NCBI GenBank assembly: GCA_003560175.1
Contig: PWIZ01000022.1
Span: 1-10,021, forward strand
Direction: 5' to 3'
Origin: Halomonas sp.
Lineage (GTDB): Bacteria; Pseudomonadota; Gammaproteobacteria; Pseudomonadales; Halomonadaceae
Length of the DNA: 10,021 bases
Under the pieces are notes generated by a model. That model ran no database searches. It saw only the letters and a list, made by a program, of their open reading frames with translations, and was not told the DNA's origin. This document shows positions 1 to 6,376 of the stretch, one piece after another. Within the stretch, counting starts at the first letter, position 1, and each line of letters opens with the position of its first letter. Made by a program: the position numbers and the translations under genes.

Positions 1-677
1 AGGATGATGCCCTGGTCGCCTCAGGCATCCGGGCAGGCCTGACCGTTCACGACTTCGTGGTCGACCATGTGGAGACCCTGGCCGAGGCGCGCAGCGCTAT
101 GGAGGCCGTCTCCAGCGACGTCGTGATCCTCGACCGCGGGCTACCGGACGGCGATGGCCTGGCGCTGCTCGAGGAGTGGCGCGCCGCCAGCATCAACACC
201 CCCGTGCTGGTGCTGACCGCTCGTGACACTGTTCCGGATCGCGTGGCAGGCCTGCACGGCGGAGCGGATGACTACCTGACCAAGCCCTTCGACCTTGACG
301 AACTGGTGGCCAGGCTGCAGGCCCTGCTGCGCCGTGCCGCCGGGCGTCCGCGTACCCTGGTCGAGCACGGGCCGCTGTGCTTGGATCCGGTGGCACGGGA
401 GGTGAGCGTGGACGGCCGGCCCGTGGCGCTGTCGCGCCGCGAGCTGGTGCTGCTGGAGACCTTCCTTCAATCGCCGCGCAGCGTACTCTCCGCCGACCAG
501 CTCAAGGACAGCCTTTACGGCATGAACGATGAGGTCGAGAGCAATGCGCTCAACGTGCATATCCATCACCTGCGTCGCAAGCTCGGCAGCCGAGTGATCG
601 AGACCGTGCGCGGGCTGGGCTACCGGCTCGGCAAGACCTCGGCGGTGGTGGTCTCGGCGGACGACGAGGTTCGGTGA
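1..677 (+). CDS. OmpR-family two-component response regulator (5' partial)
   Basis: This is a DNA-binding response regulator that pairs with the kinase encoded next to it. The first complete codon is at 3, and the reading frame opens inside the usual N-terminal strand with the acidic pair (DDALVASG), so only about eight residues are missing. The receiver domain shows the phospho-acceptor Asp in VVILDRGLPDGDG (codon at 132), the conserved Thr in LVLTARD and the Lys in LTKPF. After a short linker comes an OmpR/PhoB winged helix (about 360-640) with the recognition segment NALNVHIHHLRRKLG and the closing RGLGYRL. It is closest in style to the QseB/PmrA/TctD group. Position and partners suggest it may match DsbR (PA2479) of Pseudomonas aeruginosa; this is inference from gene order. 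Its stop codon overlaps the kinase start (TGATG), implying translational coupling. Confidence 0.95.
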   Translation, partial: DDALVASGIRAGLTVHDFVVDHVETLAEARSAMEAVSSDVVILDRGLPDGDGLALLEEWRAASINTPVLVLTARDTVPDRVAGLHGGADDYLTKPFDLDELVARLQALLRRAAGRPRTLVEHGPLCLDPVAREVSVDGRPVALSRRELVLLETFLQSPRSVLSADQLKDSLYGMNDEVESNALNVHIHHLRRKLGSRVIETVRGLGYRLGKTSAVVVSADDEVR

Positions 678-1996
678 TGAGTCTACGTACGCGGCTGCTG
701 CTGACCCTGGGGCTGACCCTGGCGCTGCTCTGGAGCCTGGCCGCGGCCTGGCTGATGCGTGACCTCGAGGAGCAGTTCGTCGCCACCCTCGATCAGCGCC
801 TGGCGCAGTCGGCGCGCATGGTGGCCGGTCTGATGGCCCAGCTTCCCGAGGACGTGTGGCTCCAGGCCGACCGGCGGGCGCTGTCGATTCCGCCCATCGA
901 GGGGCTGGCCTGCCAGGTGCATTCGCCCCGCGGCGAGATCATGGCGCGCACTCACACCGACCTGGAAACCATCCTGGCACCGGGTGAGCGCGGCCATGCC
1001 TACCGCGAGGAGGGCGGGGTTACCTGGCGGGTATTCACCTATGAGCGCGGCGGCCTGACGATCACCACCGCCGATCGCATGGATGAGCGTGACCAGCTGC
1101 TGGCAGGCGTCTTCAGGGCGGCGGTGGTGCCCTTCGCCGTGGCGCTTCTGGGCAGCATGGTGGCGCTCTGGCTGGGCGTGCTGCGCGGTCTGGCACCCCT
1201 TAGCCGCCTGCGCGACTCCCTGGGACGTCGCCATCCGGATGCCCTGGCGCCGGTGGCCACTTACGGGGTGCCGGTGGAGCTGCGTCCGCTGATCGAGACG
1301 CTCAACAGTCTGTTGGCGCGGATCCAGCAGGCCATCGTGCGCGAGCAGCGCTTCACCAGCGATGCCGCCCATGAGCTGAAGACGCCGCTCACCGCCATCA
1401 AGACCCATCTGCAGGTGGCGCGCCGGGTGGAGGGAGACGCTGCCCGTCAGTCGCTGGCCTACGCGGAGGAGGGCGTGGGGCGGCTGGCGCGCATCCTCGA
1501 CCAGCTGCTGATGCTGGCAAGGGTGGAGGGCCGTGTGCTGTTCGAGGACGGCGAGCAGAGCCAAGTGGCCGACGTGGTCGAATTGGCCCTGCGCGATACC
1601 GGGGTGGGGTCGGAGCGCTTCGTTCTTCCCGAGGCGTGGCCCGAGGTGGAGCTGGCGCTGCCGAGGGAGCTGGCCATCACCGCGCTGCGCAATCTGGTCG
1701 ACAACGCCCTGCGACACGGTGGCGAGAGTGAGTCGGTGACCGTGACTGCCCGTCTGGACGAGGCGGCCGGTGAGCTGACCTTCCGGGTGCGTGACCGGGG
1801 GGCGGGGGTGGACGACAGAGCGCTCGCCCAGATGTCCCAGCGTTTCTGGCGAGCCAGCAAGCAGCGTGGCAGCGGCCTGGGGCTGGCCATCGTGATGGCC
1901 ATCGCCGAGCGCTTTGCCGGCCGGCTGGATTTTGCCCGCCCCGATGGGGCCGGGCTGGAGGCTTGCCTGACCTTTCCGGTCAAGGCGGGTCGTTGA
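677..1996 (+). CDS. QseC-like two-component sensor histidine kinase
   Basis: This is a membrane sensor kinase of 439 residues that should phosphorylate the upstream regulator. A first membrane segment (about residues 7-27) is followed by a periplasmic sensor of roughly 110 residues starting DLEEQFVATLDQRL, typical of the two-component kinase N-terminal (2CSK_N) family. A second membrane segment lies at about residues 141-167, then a HAMP-like linker. The dimerisation/phosphotransfer domain has DAAHELKTPLTAIK with the phosphorylated His at residue 232. The ATPase domain has the N box (NLVDNALRHGG), G1 (RDRGAGVDD) and G2 (GSGLGLAI). I chose the ATG at 677 over the GTG at 674 because GAGG at 666-669 is then seven bases away. 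The periplasmic part has a single Cys at residue 79, three residues before His82, which is a possible metal or redox sensing site. The cytochrome genes follow after 42 bases with no terminator, so they are probably cotranscribed. Confidence 0.95.
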   Translation: MSLRTRLLLTLGLTLALLWSLAAAWLMRDLEEQFVATLDQRLAQSARMVAGLMAQLPEDVWLQADRRALSIPPIEGLACQVHSPRGEIMARTHTDLETILAPGERGHAYREEGGVTWRVFTYERGGLTITTADRMDERDQLLAGVFRAAVVPFAVALLGSMVALWLGVLRGLAPLSRLRDSLGRRHPDALAPVATYGVPVELRPLIETLNSLLARIQQAIVREQRFTSDAAHELKTPLTAIKTHLQVARRVEGDAARQSLAYAEEGVGRLARILDQLLMLARVEGRVLFEDGEQSQVADVVELALRDTGVGSERFVLPEAWPEVELALPRELAITALRNLVDNALRHGGESESVTVTARLDEAAGELTFRVRDRGAGVDDRALAQMSQRFWRASKQRGSGLGLAIVMAIAERFAGRLDFARPDGAGLEACLTFPVKAGR

Positions 1997-2038
1997 ACTG
2001 CCCTTAAAAGGGTCGATGACATATAAAGGGGAAGCCAC

Positions 2039-2689
2039 ATGACCAGCAAGAGGATCTCGGGCGGGCTCGGCCTGCTGCTGGGCGTCGGCCTGGCCGCCGG
2101 TCAGGCCATGGCGCTGGAAGGCGACGCTGAGCGCGGCCAGGCGGCCGCAGGAACCTGCGTGGCCTGCCACCAGGCCGACGGTAGCGGCATGAACGTGCCC
2201 GGCGGGGAGTCCTGGCCGCGCCTGGCCGGGATGGACGCCGACTACATCGCCAAGCAGCTGCACGACTTCAAGGAGGGGCGCCGCCACAATGCCAGCATGC
2301 TTGCCTTCGCCAATATGCTCGACGACCAGCAGATCGTCGACGTGGCGGTCTACTACAGCCAGATGCCGGTGACTGCCGCCCAGGGCGGCGATGTCGATGA
2401 TGACCTGCTGGCCCGCGGCGAACAGCTCGCCCTGCGCGGCGACTGGGACGAGTACATCGTCTCCTGCAAGAGCTGCCACGGCCCGCGCAACGAGGGCGCC
2501 GGCAGCCATTTTCCAGGCATCAGCAGTCAGCACGCCGGCTACATCGAGAGCCAGCTGCGGGCCTGGCAGGCTGACGAGCGCAGCAACGACCCGCAGAACC
2601 TGATGGGGGCCGTGGCCAAGCGCATGAGCGACGAGGACATTCGCGCCGTTTCCGCCTGGCTGGCCAGCCAGTCCGTGGCGTCCGAGTAA
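2039..2689 (+). CDS. tsdB: Secreted diheme cytochrome c, c4-like (TsdB-like)
   Basis: This 216-residue periplasmic electron carrier has two c-type heme sites, CVACH (Cys40/Cys43/His44) and CKSCH (Cys143/Cys146/His147), in two tandem cytochrome c domains. That is the layout of cytochrome c4. A Sec signal peptide (residues 1 to about 25, ending QAMA) precedes the mature protein. Candidate Met axial ligands are in HNASMLAFA of domain 1 and in PQNLMGAVAKRM of domain 2. The ATG is preceded by AAGGGG (2026-2031) at good spacing. The tsdA-like gene starts only 12 bases after its stop. In several proteobacteria a diheme c4-type TsdB is encoded just upstream of TsdA and accepts its electrons, so the name rests on both architecture and position. 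A generic cytochrome c4 is the alternative if the neighbour is not TsdA. Confidence 0.88.
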   Translation: MTSKRISGGLGLLLGVGLAAGQAMALEGDAERGQAAAGTCVACHQADGSGMNVPGGESWPRLAGMDADYIAKQLHDFKEGRRHNASMLAFANMLDDQQIVDVAVYYSQMPVTAAQGGDVDDDLLARGEQLALRGDWDEYIVSCKSCHGPRNEGAGSHFPGISSQHAGYIESQLRAWQADERSNDPQNLMGAVAKRMSDEDIRAVSAWLASQSVASE

Positions 2690-2701
2690 GGGGAGCAGAT
2701 C

Positions 2702-3748
2702 ATGAAGCAACACAGGACAATCCTGGGCAGGACCACCCTGGCCTTGACCAGCGCCACCCTGGTCGCCGGCGTCAGCCTGGCCGTCAGCGCCGAAACTCTG
2801 CACCCGGCGGTCGAGACGCTGGTGGGGTTGGGTTACCCGGCGCCTCAGGAGGGCGAGCTGGTCCATATTCCGCCCACCATGGCGGATCTCGAGGCCTCCG
2901 ACCTGCACCCGGAGACCAAGCAGGTCATCCGTCGCGGCTATGACCTTTTCACCAACACCCAGCAGCTGCGCGGCGAGAATGTCTACAACGACATGAACTG
3001 CTCGAGCTGCCACCTGGGAGAGGGTCGCCAGCCGTTCAGTGCGCCGGTGTGGGCCGCGGCTGTCACCCTGCCCAACTACCGCGGCAAGAACGACCACGTC
3101 AACAACCTGGAGGAGCGCATCGCCGGCTGCTTCGCCTACTCCATGAACGGTACGCCGCCGGAGTACGGCAGCGACGACATGCTGGCACTGACCGCCTACC
3201 ACCAGTGGCTGGCCAAGGGCGCCCCCGTGTACCCCGACCAGCCCATCTACGGTCGCGGTTTCCCGCCCCCCGAGCGTCCAGACGAGCTGAGCTACGAGAG
3301 CGGCGAGGCGCTCTATGTGGAGAACTGCGCCATCTGCCACAGCGAGGATGGCGCGGGGCTCTATCAGGATGGTGAATATATCTTCCCACCGCCCTGGGGG
3401 GATGGCTCCAACAACTGGGGGGCCGGCCTGGTGCGTGTCTTCACCGCCGCCGGTTTCATCAAGAACAACATGCCGCTTGGCCAGCCGATGTCGCTCTCCG
3501 ACCAGGAGGCCTGGGACATCGCCTACTACATGAGCAGTCAGGAGCGCCCCCAGGATCCGCGCTATACCGGCGATGTGGCTGAGACCCTGGAGCGCTTCGG
3601 CCCGACCTTCCACCGCCACTCCCGCTACGGCCAGGAGGGGCCGGACGGCGAGGTCCTCGCCGACCACGCCAACTGGGGCGAGAAGGGCGACGAGGTCAAG
3701 CCGTGGAACGTCGGCCAGCCGCGCTTCGAGGAGCTGAAAGCCCAGTAG
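2702..3748 (+). CDS. tsdA: Diheme cytochrome c, probable thiosulfate dehydrogenase TsdA
   Basis: This 348-residue periplasmic diheme protein probably oxidises two thiosulfates to tetrathionate and passes electrons to the upstream cytochrome. It has a Sec signal peptide (cleavage likely after residue 30, AVSA) and heme sites CSSCH (Cys100/Cys103/His104) and CAICH (Cys209/Cys212/His213). Between them lies LEERIAGCFAYSMNG, whose Cys143 matches in context the unusual axial Cys ligand of the active-site heme in the TsdA family. Met257 (KNNMPLG) is the likely axial ligand of the second heme. Length fits the family allowing for a C-terminal extension of about 60 residues. GGGGAGCAG just before the ATG is the ribosome binding site. 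The TAG stop (3746-3748) lies inside a REP palindrome. The family call rests on the CFxxSMNG motif plus the two heme sites; the substrate is not proven by sequence, and reduction of tetrathionate is also known for some members. Confidence 0.82.
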   Translation: MKQHRTILGRTTLALTSATLVAGVSLAVSAETLHPAVETLVGLGYPAPQEGELVHIPPTMADLEASDLHPETKQVIRRGYDLFTNTQQLRGENVYNDMNCSSCHLGEGRQPFSAPVWAAAVTLPNYRGKNDHVNNLEERIAGCFAYSMNGTPPEYGSDDMLALTAYHQWLAKGAPVYPDQPIYGRGFPPPERPDELSYESGEALYVENCAICHSEDGAGLYQDGEYIFPPPWGDGSNNWGAGLVRVFTAAGFIKNNMPLGQPMSLSDQEAWDIAYYMSSQERPQDPRYTGDVAETLERFGPTFHRHSRYGQEGPDGEVLADHANWGEKGDEVKPWNVGQPRFEELKAQ

Positions 3749-3865
3749 GAGCGCGATTTATCGCGCGAATGGCGCCGGAGGCGCCCCCGGCGGGGTTGCT
3801 TGCGTTACACAACGCCGCCCAGGAGCCCTTCGGTCTCCCTTCGCCGGGAGGAGCCCAGCTCCTAC
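3745..3865. repeat. REP/BIME-like palindrome cluster overlapping the tsdA stop
   Basis: The cluster opens with GTAGGAGCGCGA…TCGCGCGA (3745-3768), a palindrome whose first bases contain the TAG stop of tsdA. It closes with AGGAGC-CCA-GCTCCT (3849-3863) followed by AC, so the outer arms GTAGGAGC and GCTCCTAC are inverted. Between them are further hairpins: GGCGCC-GGA-GGCGCC (3771-3785) and ten-base arms with one mismatch at 3789-3798 and 3810-3819. The octamer AGGAGCCC also occurs twice (3821 and 3849). The first 24 bases recur exactly at 6886-6909, which shows a dispersed repeat and not a local structure. REP elements of this kind are mobilised by RAYT transposases; none is encoded here. Confidence 0.82.
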
Positions 3866-3881
3866 AAGTCAGTCAAGGACC

Positions 3882-3917
3882 AAAAAAGCGCCCCGCCCGG
3901 TCAACCCGGGCGGGGCG
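3882..3917 (-). terminator. Intrinsic terminator of the dsbG operon
   Basis: Twelve-base perfect arms CGCCCCGCCCGG (3889-3900) and CCGGGCGGGGCG (3906-3917) enclose a five-base loop. On the minus strand the stem is followed by one C and six T (A tract at 3882-3887), the classic rho-independent form. It begins 29 bases after the dsbG stop codon. On the plus strand the trailing TCTCTTATT is a poorer tract, so it may also stop readthrough from tsdA but less efficiently. Confidence 0.9.
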
Positions 3918-3945
3918 TCTCTTATTCGGGGCCGGCTGGTGCCGC

Positions 3946-4731
3946 TCAGGGGGCCTCGCCGCCCATGACCTCGATCATCCGTTCGGCGCTTGGCAGCCCC
4001 TGAACGCGGTCGACCCGCTCGCCGTCGCGGAACAGCGTGGAGGGAGTCGCGATCATGCCCAGCTCCTCGAACAGCTGATTATTGGCGTAGACCTGCTCCT
4101 CGATCTCGCGTGTCTGGGCGGTGGGAGCGGCCTCTTCGTCTCCGTCGCTGTGAGCGTGCAGCGCCGCGGTCGGGTCCTCGGCGGCGAGCAGGGTCGCGGC
4201 CTTGGCCGGGCTGTTGGAGGCGAGAATGCCCACCATGATATGGCGCAGTTGGACCTCGCCGGCCTCCACCCAGGGGCGTGCCGCTTGCCAGAACTGCCGG
4301 CAGTAGGGGCAGTTGGCGTCGGTGAAGGTATAGATCACTCGCGGCGCGTCGGCGTCGCCGTCCTGGATCCAGTGGCTCTGCTCCAGGCGCTCCCACACCT
4401 CGGCGTACTGGGCGGCGCGCACGTGCTCGTCCAGGGCGGCGTCGGAGAGGTCGTTGCCCTCGGCATCCACCAGGGTGCCGACGATGGCGTGCTCACCGTC
4501 CGGCGTCAGATAGATGGCTACCTCGCCGCTGGCGTAGCTGGCGGCATAGCCGGTCAGACCGCCAGGCGCCTCGAACTCGGCGTGAATCTGCAGCCCCTGA
4601 GCGCTGAGCGCCTGGACCGGTGCGGGCCAGTGCTCATCGGCCAGGGCCAGGCTCGGGATGGCCGCGGCCAGCGCCAGGGCGCCGGCGGGAATCAGGAAAT
4701 GGGGGAGTCGCATGGTCGGGATTTTTCTCAT
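3946..4731 (-). CDS. dsbG: DsbG-like periplasmic thiol-disulfide isomerase/chaperone
   Basis: This 261-residue periplasmic protein belongs to the DsbC/DsbG group. DsbG-type proteins protect or repair single cysteines and rearrange disulfides, and are kept reduced by a DsbD-type membrane protein. A Sec signal peptide ends near residue 31 (SLALA). An N-terminal dimerisation region follows (about 35-115), then a thioredoxin-fold domain with FTDANCPYCRQFW; the redox pair is Cys141/Cys144 and CPYC is the DsbG form of the motif (DsbC has CGYC). The cis-proline loop is GMIATPSTLF. The segment after ILASNSPAKAATLL is acidic and His-containing (HAHSDGDEE), in line with a halophile. The ATG at 4731 has only a weak GGAA upstream; the ATG at 4713 is possible but would shorten the signal peptide. 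It is the second gene after the TlpA-like gene, 50 bases downstream of it. Confidence 0.9.
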   Translation of the reverse strand: MRKIPTMRLPHFLIPAGALALAAAIPSLALADEHWPAPVQALSAQGLQIHAEFEAPGGLTGYAASYASGEVAIYLTPDGEHAIVGTLVDAEGNDLSDAALDEHVRAAQYAEVWERLEQSHWIQDGDADAPRVIYTFTDANCPYCRQFWQAARPWVEAGEVQLRHIMVGILASNSPAKAATLLAAEDPTAALHAHSDGDEEAAPTAQTREIEEQVYANNQLFEELGMIATPSTLFRDGERVDRVQGLPSAERMIEVMGGEAP

Positions 4732-4754
4732 GGTGACTGGTTCCGAGTGTCGCA

Positions 4755-4775
4755 GCCTGCCATAGCCTGGCAGGC
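4755..4775. other. Intercistronic hairpin between tlpA-like gene and dsbG
   Basis: Perfect eight-base arms GCCTGCCA (4755-4762) and TGGCAGGC (4768-4775) enclose a five-base loop in the 50-bp gap between the two minus-strand genes. No T tract follows on either strand, so it does not look like a terminator. It could protect or process the message between the two cistrons, or weaken readthrough into dsbG; the role is a guess. Confidence 0.5.
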
Positions 4776-4781
4776 AACGGA

Positions 4782-5603
4782 TCAGCGCAGGCGGTCCAAA
4801 CCGCGCTGCAGGGTGGCGCGTGACAGTTCGCCGAAGTGGGTGTCCACCAAGTTACCCTCTGCGTTGTAGTAGAGGGTGGTCGGCATGGCCATGGCGCCGG
4901 TGGCGTCGCCCAGGGCGTTGTGGGCATCGAGCACCACGTTTTCCAGGGTCAAGGACTCGTGATCGAGGAAGCGGTTCACCAGGGCGACGTCTTCGCCCTG
5001 GTTGACGAACACGAAGGTGATGTCGCGCTCCTCCTGCTGGGCCTGCTCGAATACCGGCATCTCACGGCGGCAGGGCGGGCACCAGGTGGCCCACAGGTTG
5101 ACGACCATGGGCTGTGCGTCGCGCGCGGCCAGGGCCGGCAGGTCTACGGGCTCGCCCGCGAGAGTGGCGAGGGGGATATCCGGCATGGGGCGGCTCTGGC
5201 TCTCGAGCAGCATCAGGGGGCCAGCGGTGAGCCCCCAGGTAATAGCGCCGGCGAGCAGGGCGCCAGCCAGCGCCGTGCGCTGGGCCGGCGCCTTCCACAG
5301 GCGCCAGGCGGCGTAGCCCAGACCCGCCAGCAGGCCACCCAGCGGGTCGAAGCCGCCGTCGCGGATGTCCAGCAGGGAGAGCGGGCCGTCGTAGCTGCCC
5401 CAGTAGCGCGCCACGAACAGCAGGCGGGCGCCGACCAGGGCGACCAGCAGCAGGGTGAAGAGCGTGTCGGCGGTGGGTGTTCGGTGGCGTCGCCCGATCA
5501 GCGCCCCGGCGAGCAGGGCGATGCCGAAGGCCAGGATGATCAGCAGCTGGCCGATAGAAAAGCCCAGCGGGCCGACCGCGATGCTCTGGTTCAGTCCGTA
5601 CAT
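4782..5603 (-). CDS. Lgt-like membrane domain fused to TlpA-type thioredoxin domain
   Basis: This 273-residue inner-membrane protein should present a thioredoxin-fold domain to the periplasm. The first 130 or so residues are hydrophobic with about four membrane segments (near 13-37, 47-67, 87-103 and 111-133). They resemble the prolipoprotein diacylglyceryl transferase fold in sequences such as IRDGGFDPLGGLLAG, but are much shorter than a complete Lgt. The second half (about 140-273) is a TlpA/ResA-like domain with NLWATWCPPCRREMP (Cys175/Cys178) and the cis-proline loop AMAMPTTLYY. WCPPC is typical of reductases that work in cytochrome c maturation or copper-site assembly. GGAG (complement of 5611-5614) lies seven bases before the ATG. 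It is the first gene of the operon with dsbG. A similar protein, PA2477 as I recall, sits beside dsbG in Pseudomonas aeruginosa. Whether the membrane half is only an anchor or relays electrons cannot be told. Confidence 0.87.
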   Translation of the reverse strand: MYGLNQSIAVGPLGFSIGQLLIILAFGIALLAGALIGRRHRTPTADTLFTLLLVALVGARLLFVARYWGSYDGPLSLLDIRDGGFDPLGGLLAGLGYAAWRLWKAPAQRTALAGALLAGAITWGLTAGPLMLLESQSRPMPDIPLATLAGEPVDLPALAARDAQPMVVNLWATWCPPCRREMPVFEQAQQEERDITFVFVNQGEDVALVNRFLDHESLTLENVVLDAHNALGDATGAMAMPTTLYYNAEGNLVDTHFGELSRATLQRGLDRLR

Positions 5604-5661
5604 GGGGGTACTCCGTGTGGATCGAGGTGTCCGGGTGGTGGCAGCGTCGCCGGGAGTGAGG

Positions 5662-5690
5662 GTGGCAGTCGTGGATTAGCGGGGTATTAT
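5662..5690 (+). promoter_or_regulatory. Candidate sigma70 promoter for the copper chaperone gene
   Basis: GTGGCA at 5662-5667 (four of six matches to TTGACA) and TATTAT at 5685-5690 (five of six to TATAAT) are separated by 17 bases. They lie in the 202-bp divergent region and would give a leader of about 110 bases. The same AT-rich patch reads GATAAT on the minus strand (5691 to 5686), which could serve the dsb operon, but no good minus-strand -35 is seen at the right distance. Confidence 0.35.
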
Positions 5691-5735
5691 CCTTCATGCC
5701 GCAGCGGCGGCGTGGGGCGTTATGTCGCAAGGTCG

Positions 5736-5750
5736 TTCCACCCGCTGGAA
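5736..5750. promoter_or_regulatory. Perfect inverted repeat TTCCA-N5-TGGAA, possible operator
   Basis: TTCCA at 5736-5740 and TGGAA at 5746-5750 form an exact dyad in the divergent region between the dsb operon and the copper chaperone gene. From memory, the core TTCC-N4-GCTGGAA has the same spacing as the CueR site at Escherichia coli copA, though the flanking ACC/GGT and the 19-bp promoter spacer of that class are not clear here. It is plausible as a binding site for a metal or redox regulator, but unproven. Confidence 0.35.
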
Positions 5751-5805
5751 AGTAGGATAGCGAGACGCTCTCACCTGCCACTCTTTTCTATAAGGAACCT
5801 CTCCC

Positions 5806-6300
5806 ATGGCTCATTTCGCCCTGTCTTCCCTTCGCTGTGCCCTTGCCGGTATGGCACTGGCGCTGGCCAGCCAGAGTGTGCTGGCTCAGCCTCTGTCGGT
5901 CGAGAGCGCCCAGGTGCGAGCCGTGCCGCCGGTCTCCACCACCACGGCGGCTTTTATGGTGCTGCATAACCAGGGCGATAGCGACCTGGCGCTGGTCGAT
6001 GCACAGTCGCCTGCTGCCGAGATCACCGAGCTGCACAACCATATCGACGTGGATGGGGTCATGCAGATGCGCCAGGTGCCGGAGATCCGGGTCCCCGCCG
6101 GCGGCAGCGCCAAACTGGCCCCGGGCGGTCTGCACCTGATGCTGATCGACCTGGTGGCGCCGCTCCACGAAGGTGACGAGGTCGAGATCACCCTGGTGCT
6201 CGACAGCGGCGAGCGAATGACTCTCGCCGTGCCGGTGCGGCGCATCGAGGTGATGGGCGGTGACATGTCCGGCCATGGTGGCGGTCACCAGGGGCACTGA
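5806..6300 (+). CDS. PCu(A)C-type periplasmic copper chaperone
   Basis: This 164-residue secreted protein binds Cu(I) and, in its family, delivers copper to the CuA or CuB site of cytochrome c oxidase. A signal peptide ends near residue 27 (SVLA before QP). The family motif H-X10-M-X21-H-X-M is exact: His77, Met88, His110 and Met112, in [15 protein letters not shown] and PGGLHLML. The fold is the cupredoxin-like PCu(A)C domain (formerly DUF461). The last residues ([14 protein letters not shown]) form a Met/His tail that could bind extra copper. AAGGA at 5792-5796 lies nine bases before the ATG. It is transcribed away from the TlpA-like and DsbG-like genes. This placement fits copper-site assembly, because TlpA-type reductases keep the cysteines of such sites reduced; that link is inference. 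Confidence 0.92.
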   Translation: MAHFALSSLRCALAGMALALASQSVLAQPLSVESAQVRAVPPVSTTTAAFMVLHNQGDSDLALVDAQSPAAEITELHNHIDVDGVMQMRQVPEIRVPAGGSAKLAPGGLHLMLIDLVAPLHEGDEVEITLVLDSGERMTLAVPVRRIEVMGGDMSGHGGGHQGH

Positions 6301-6332
6301 GAGCTACGCTGGGCGGGGACGGTCGCAGTCGA

Positions 6333-6338
6333 TACAAT
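6333..6338 (+). promoter_or_regulatory. Candidate -10 element of nrdR
   Basis: TACAAT (five of six matches to TATAAT) lies 38 bases before the nrdR start, in the only non-coding gap (76 bases) after the copper chaperone gene. The -35 region at 17 bases spacing (TGGGCG) is poor. A start near 6345 would leave a leader of about 32 bases. Confidence 0.35.
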
Positions 6339-6376
6339 ACGTTCACGTCTTACTCCCTCCAGCCCGGAACCCAGCC

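Noticed and set aside
674..676. GTG start for the sensor kinase
   Set aside because: The ATG three bases later has better spacing to GAGG (666-669) and is the preferred start codon.
2001..2012. CCCTT-AA-AAGGG as a terminator between kinase and cytochrome genes
   Set aside because: The stem is only five bases with a two-base loop and has no T tract.
2022..2027. TATAAA as a promoter -10 before the tsdB-like gene
   Set aside because: Transcription would start only a few bases before the ATG and remove the ribosome binding site; no -35 is seen at 16-18 bases.
683..3667. 994-codon open frame on the minus strand across the kinase and both cytochrome genes
   Set aside because: It is antisense to three clear genes and shows no recognisable domain. 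Long antisense frames are common in GC-rich DNA when the coding strand has strong third-position bias.
3703..4869. 388-codon plus-strand frame over the REP cluster and dsbG
   Set aside because: It runs through the REP cluster, the terminator and the antisense of dsbG, has no start context and no domain.
4836..5969. 377-codon plus-strand frame antisense to the TlpA-like gene
   Set aside because: It is low-complexity (Gly/Gln/Val-rich), antisense to a clear gene, and runs into the copper chaperone gene in another frame.
6260..6376. Upstream start for nrdR
   Set aside because: It would overlap the end of the copper chaperone gene and add 39 residues not found in NrdR; the ATG at 6377 begins with the family N-terminus.
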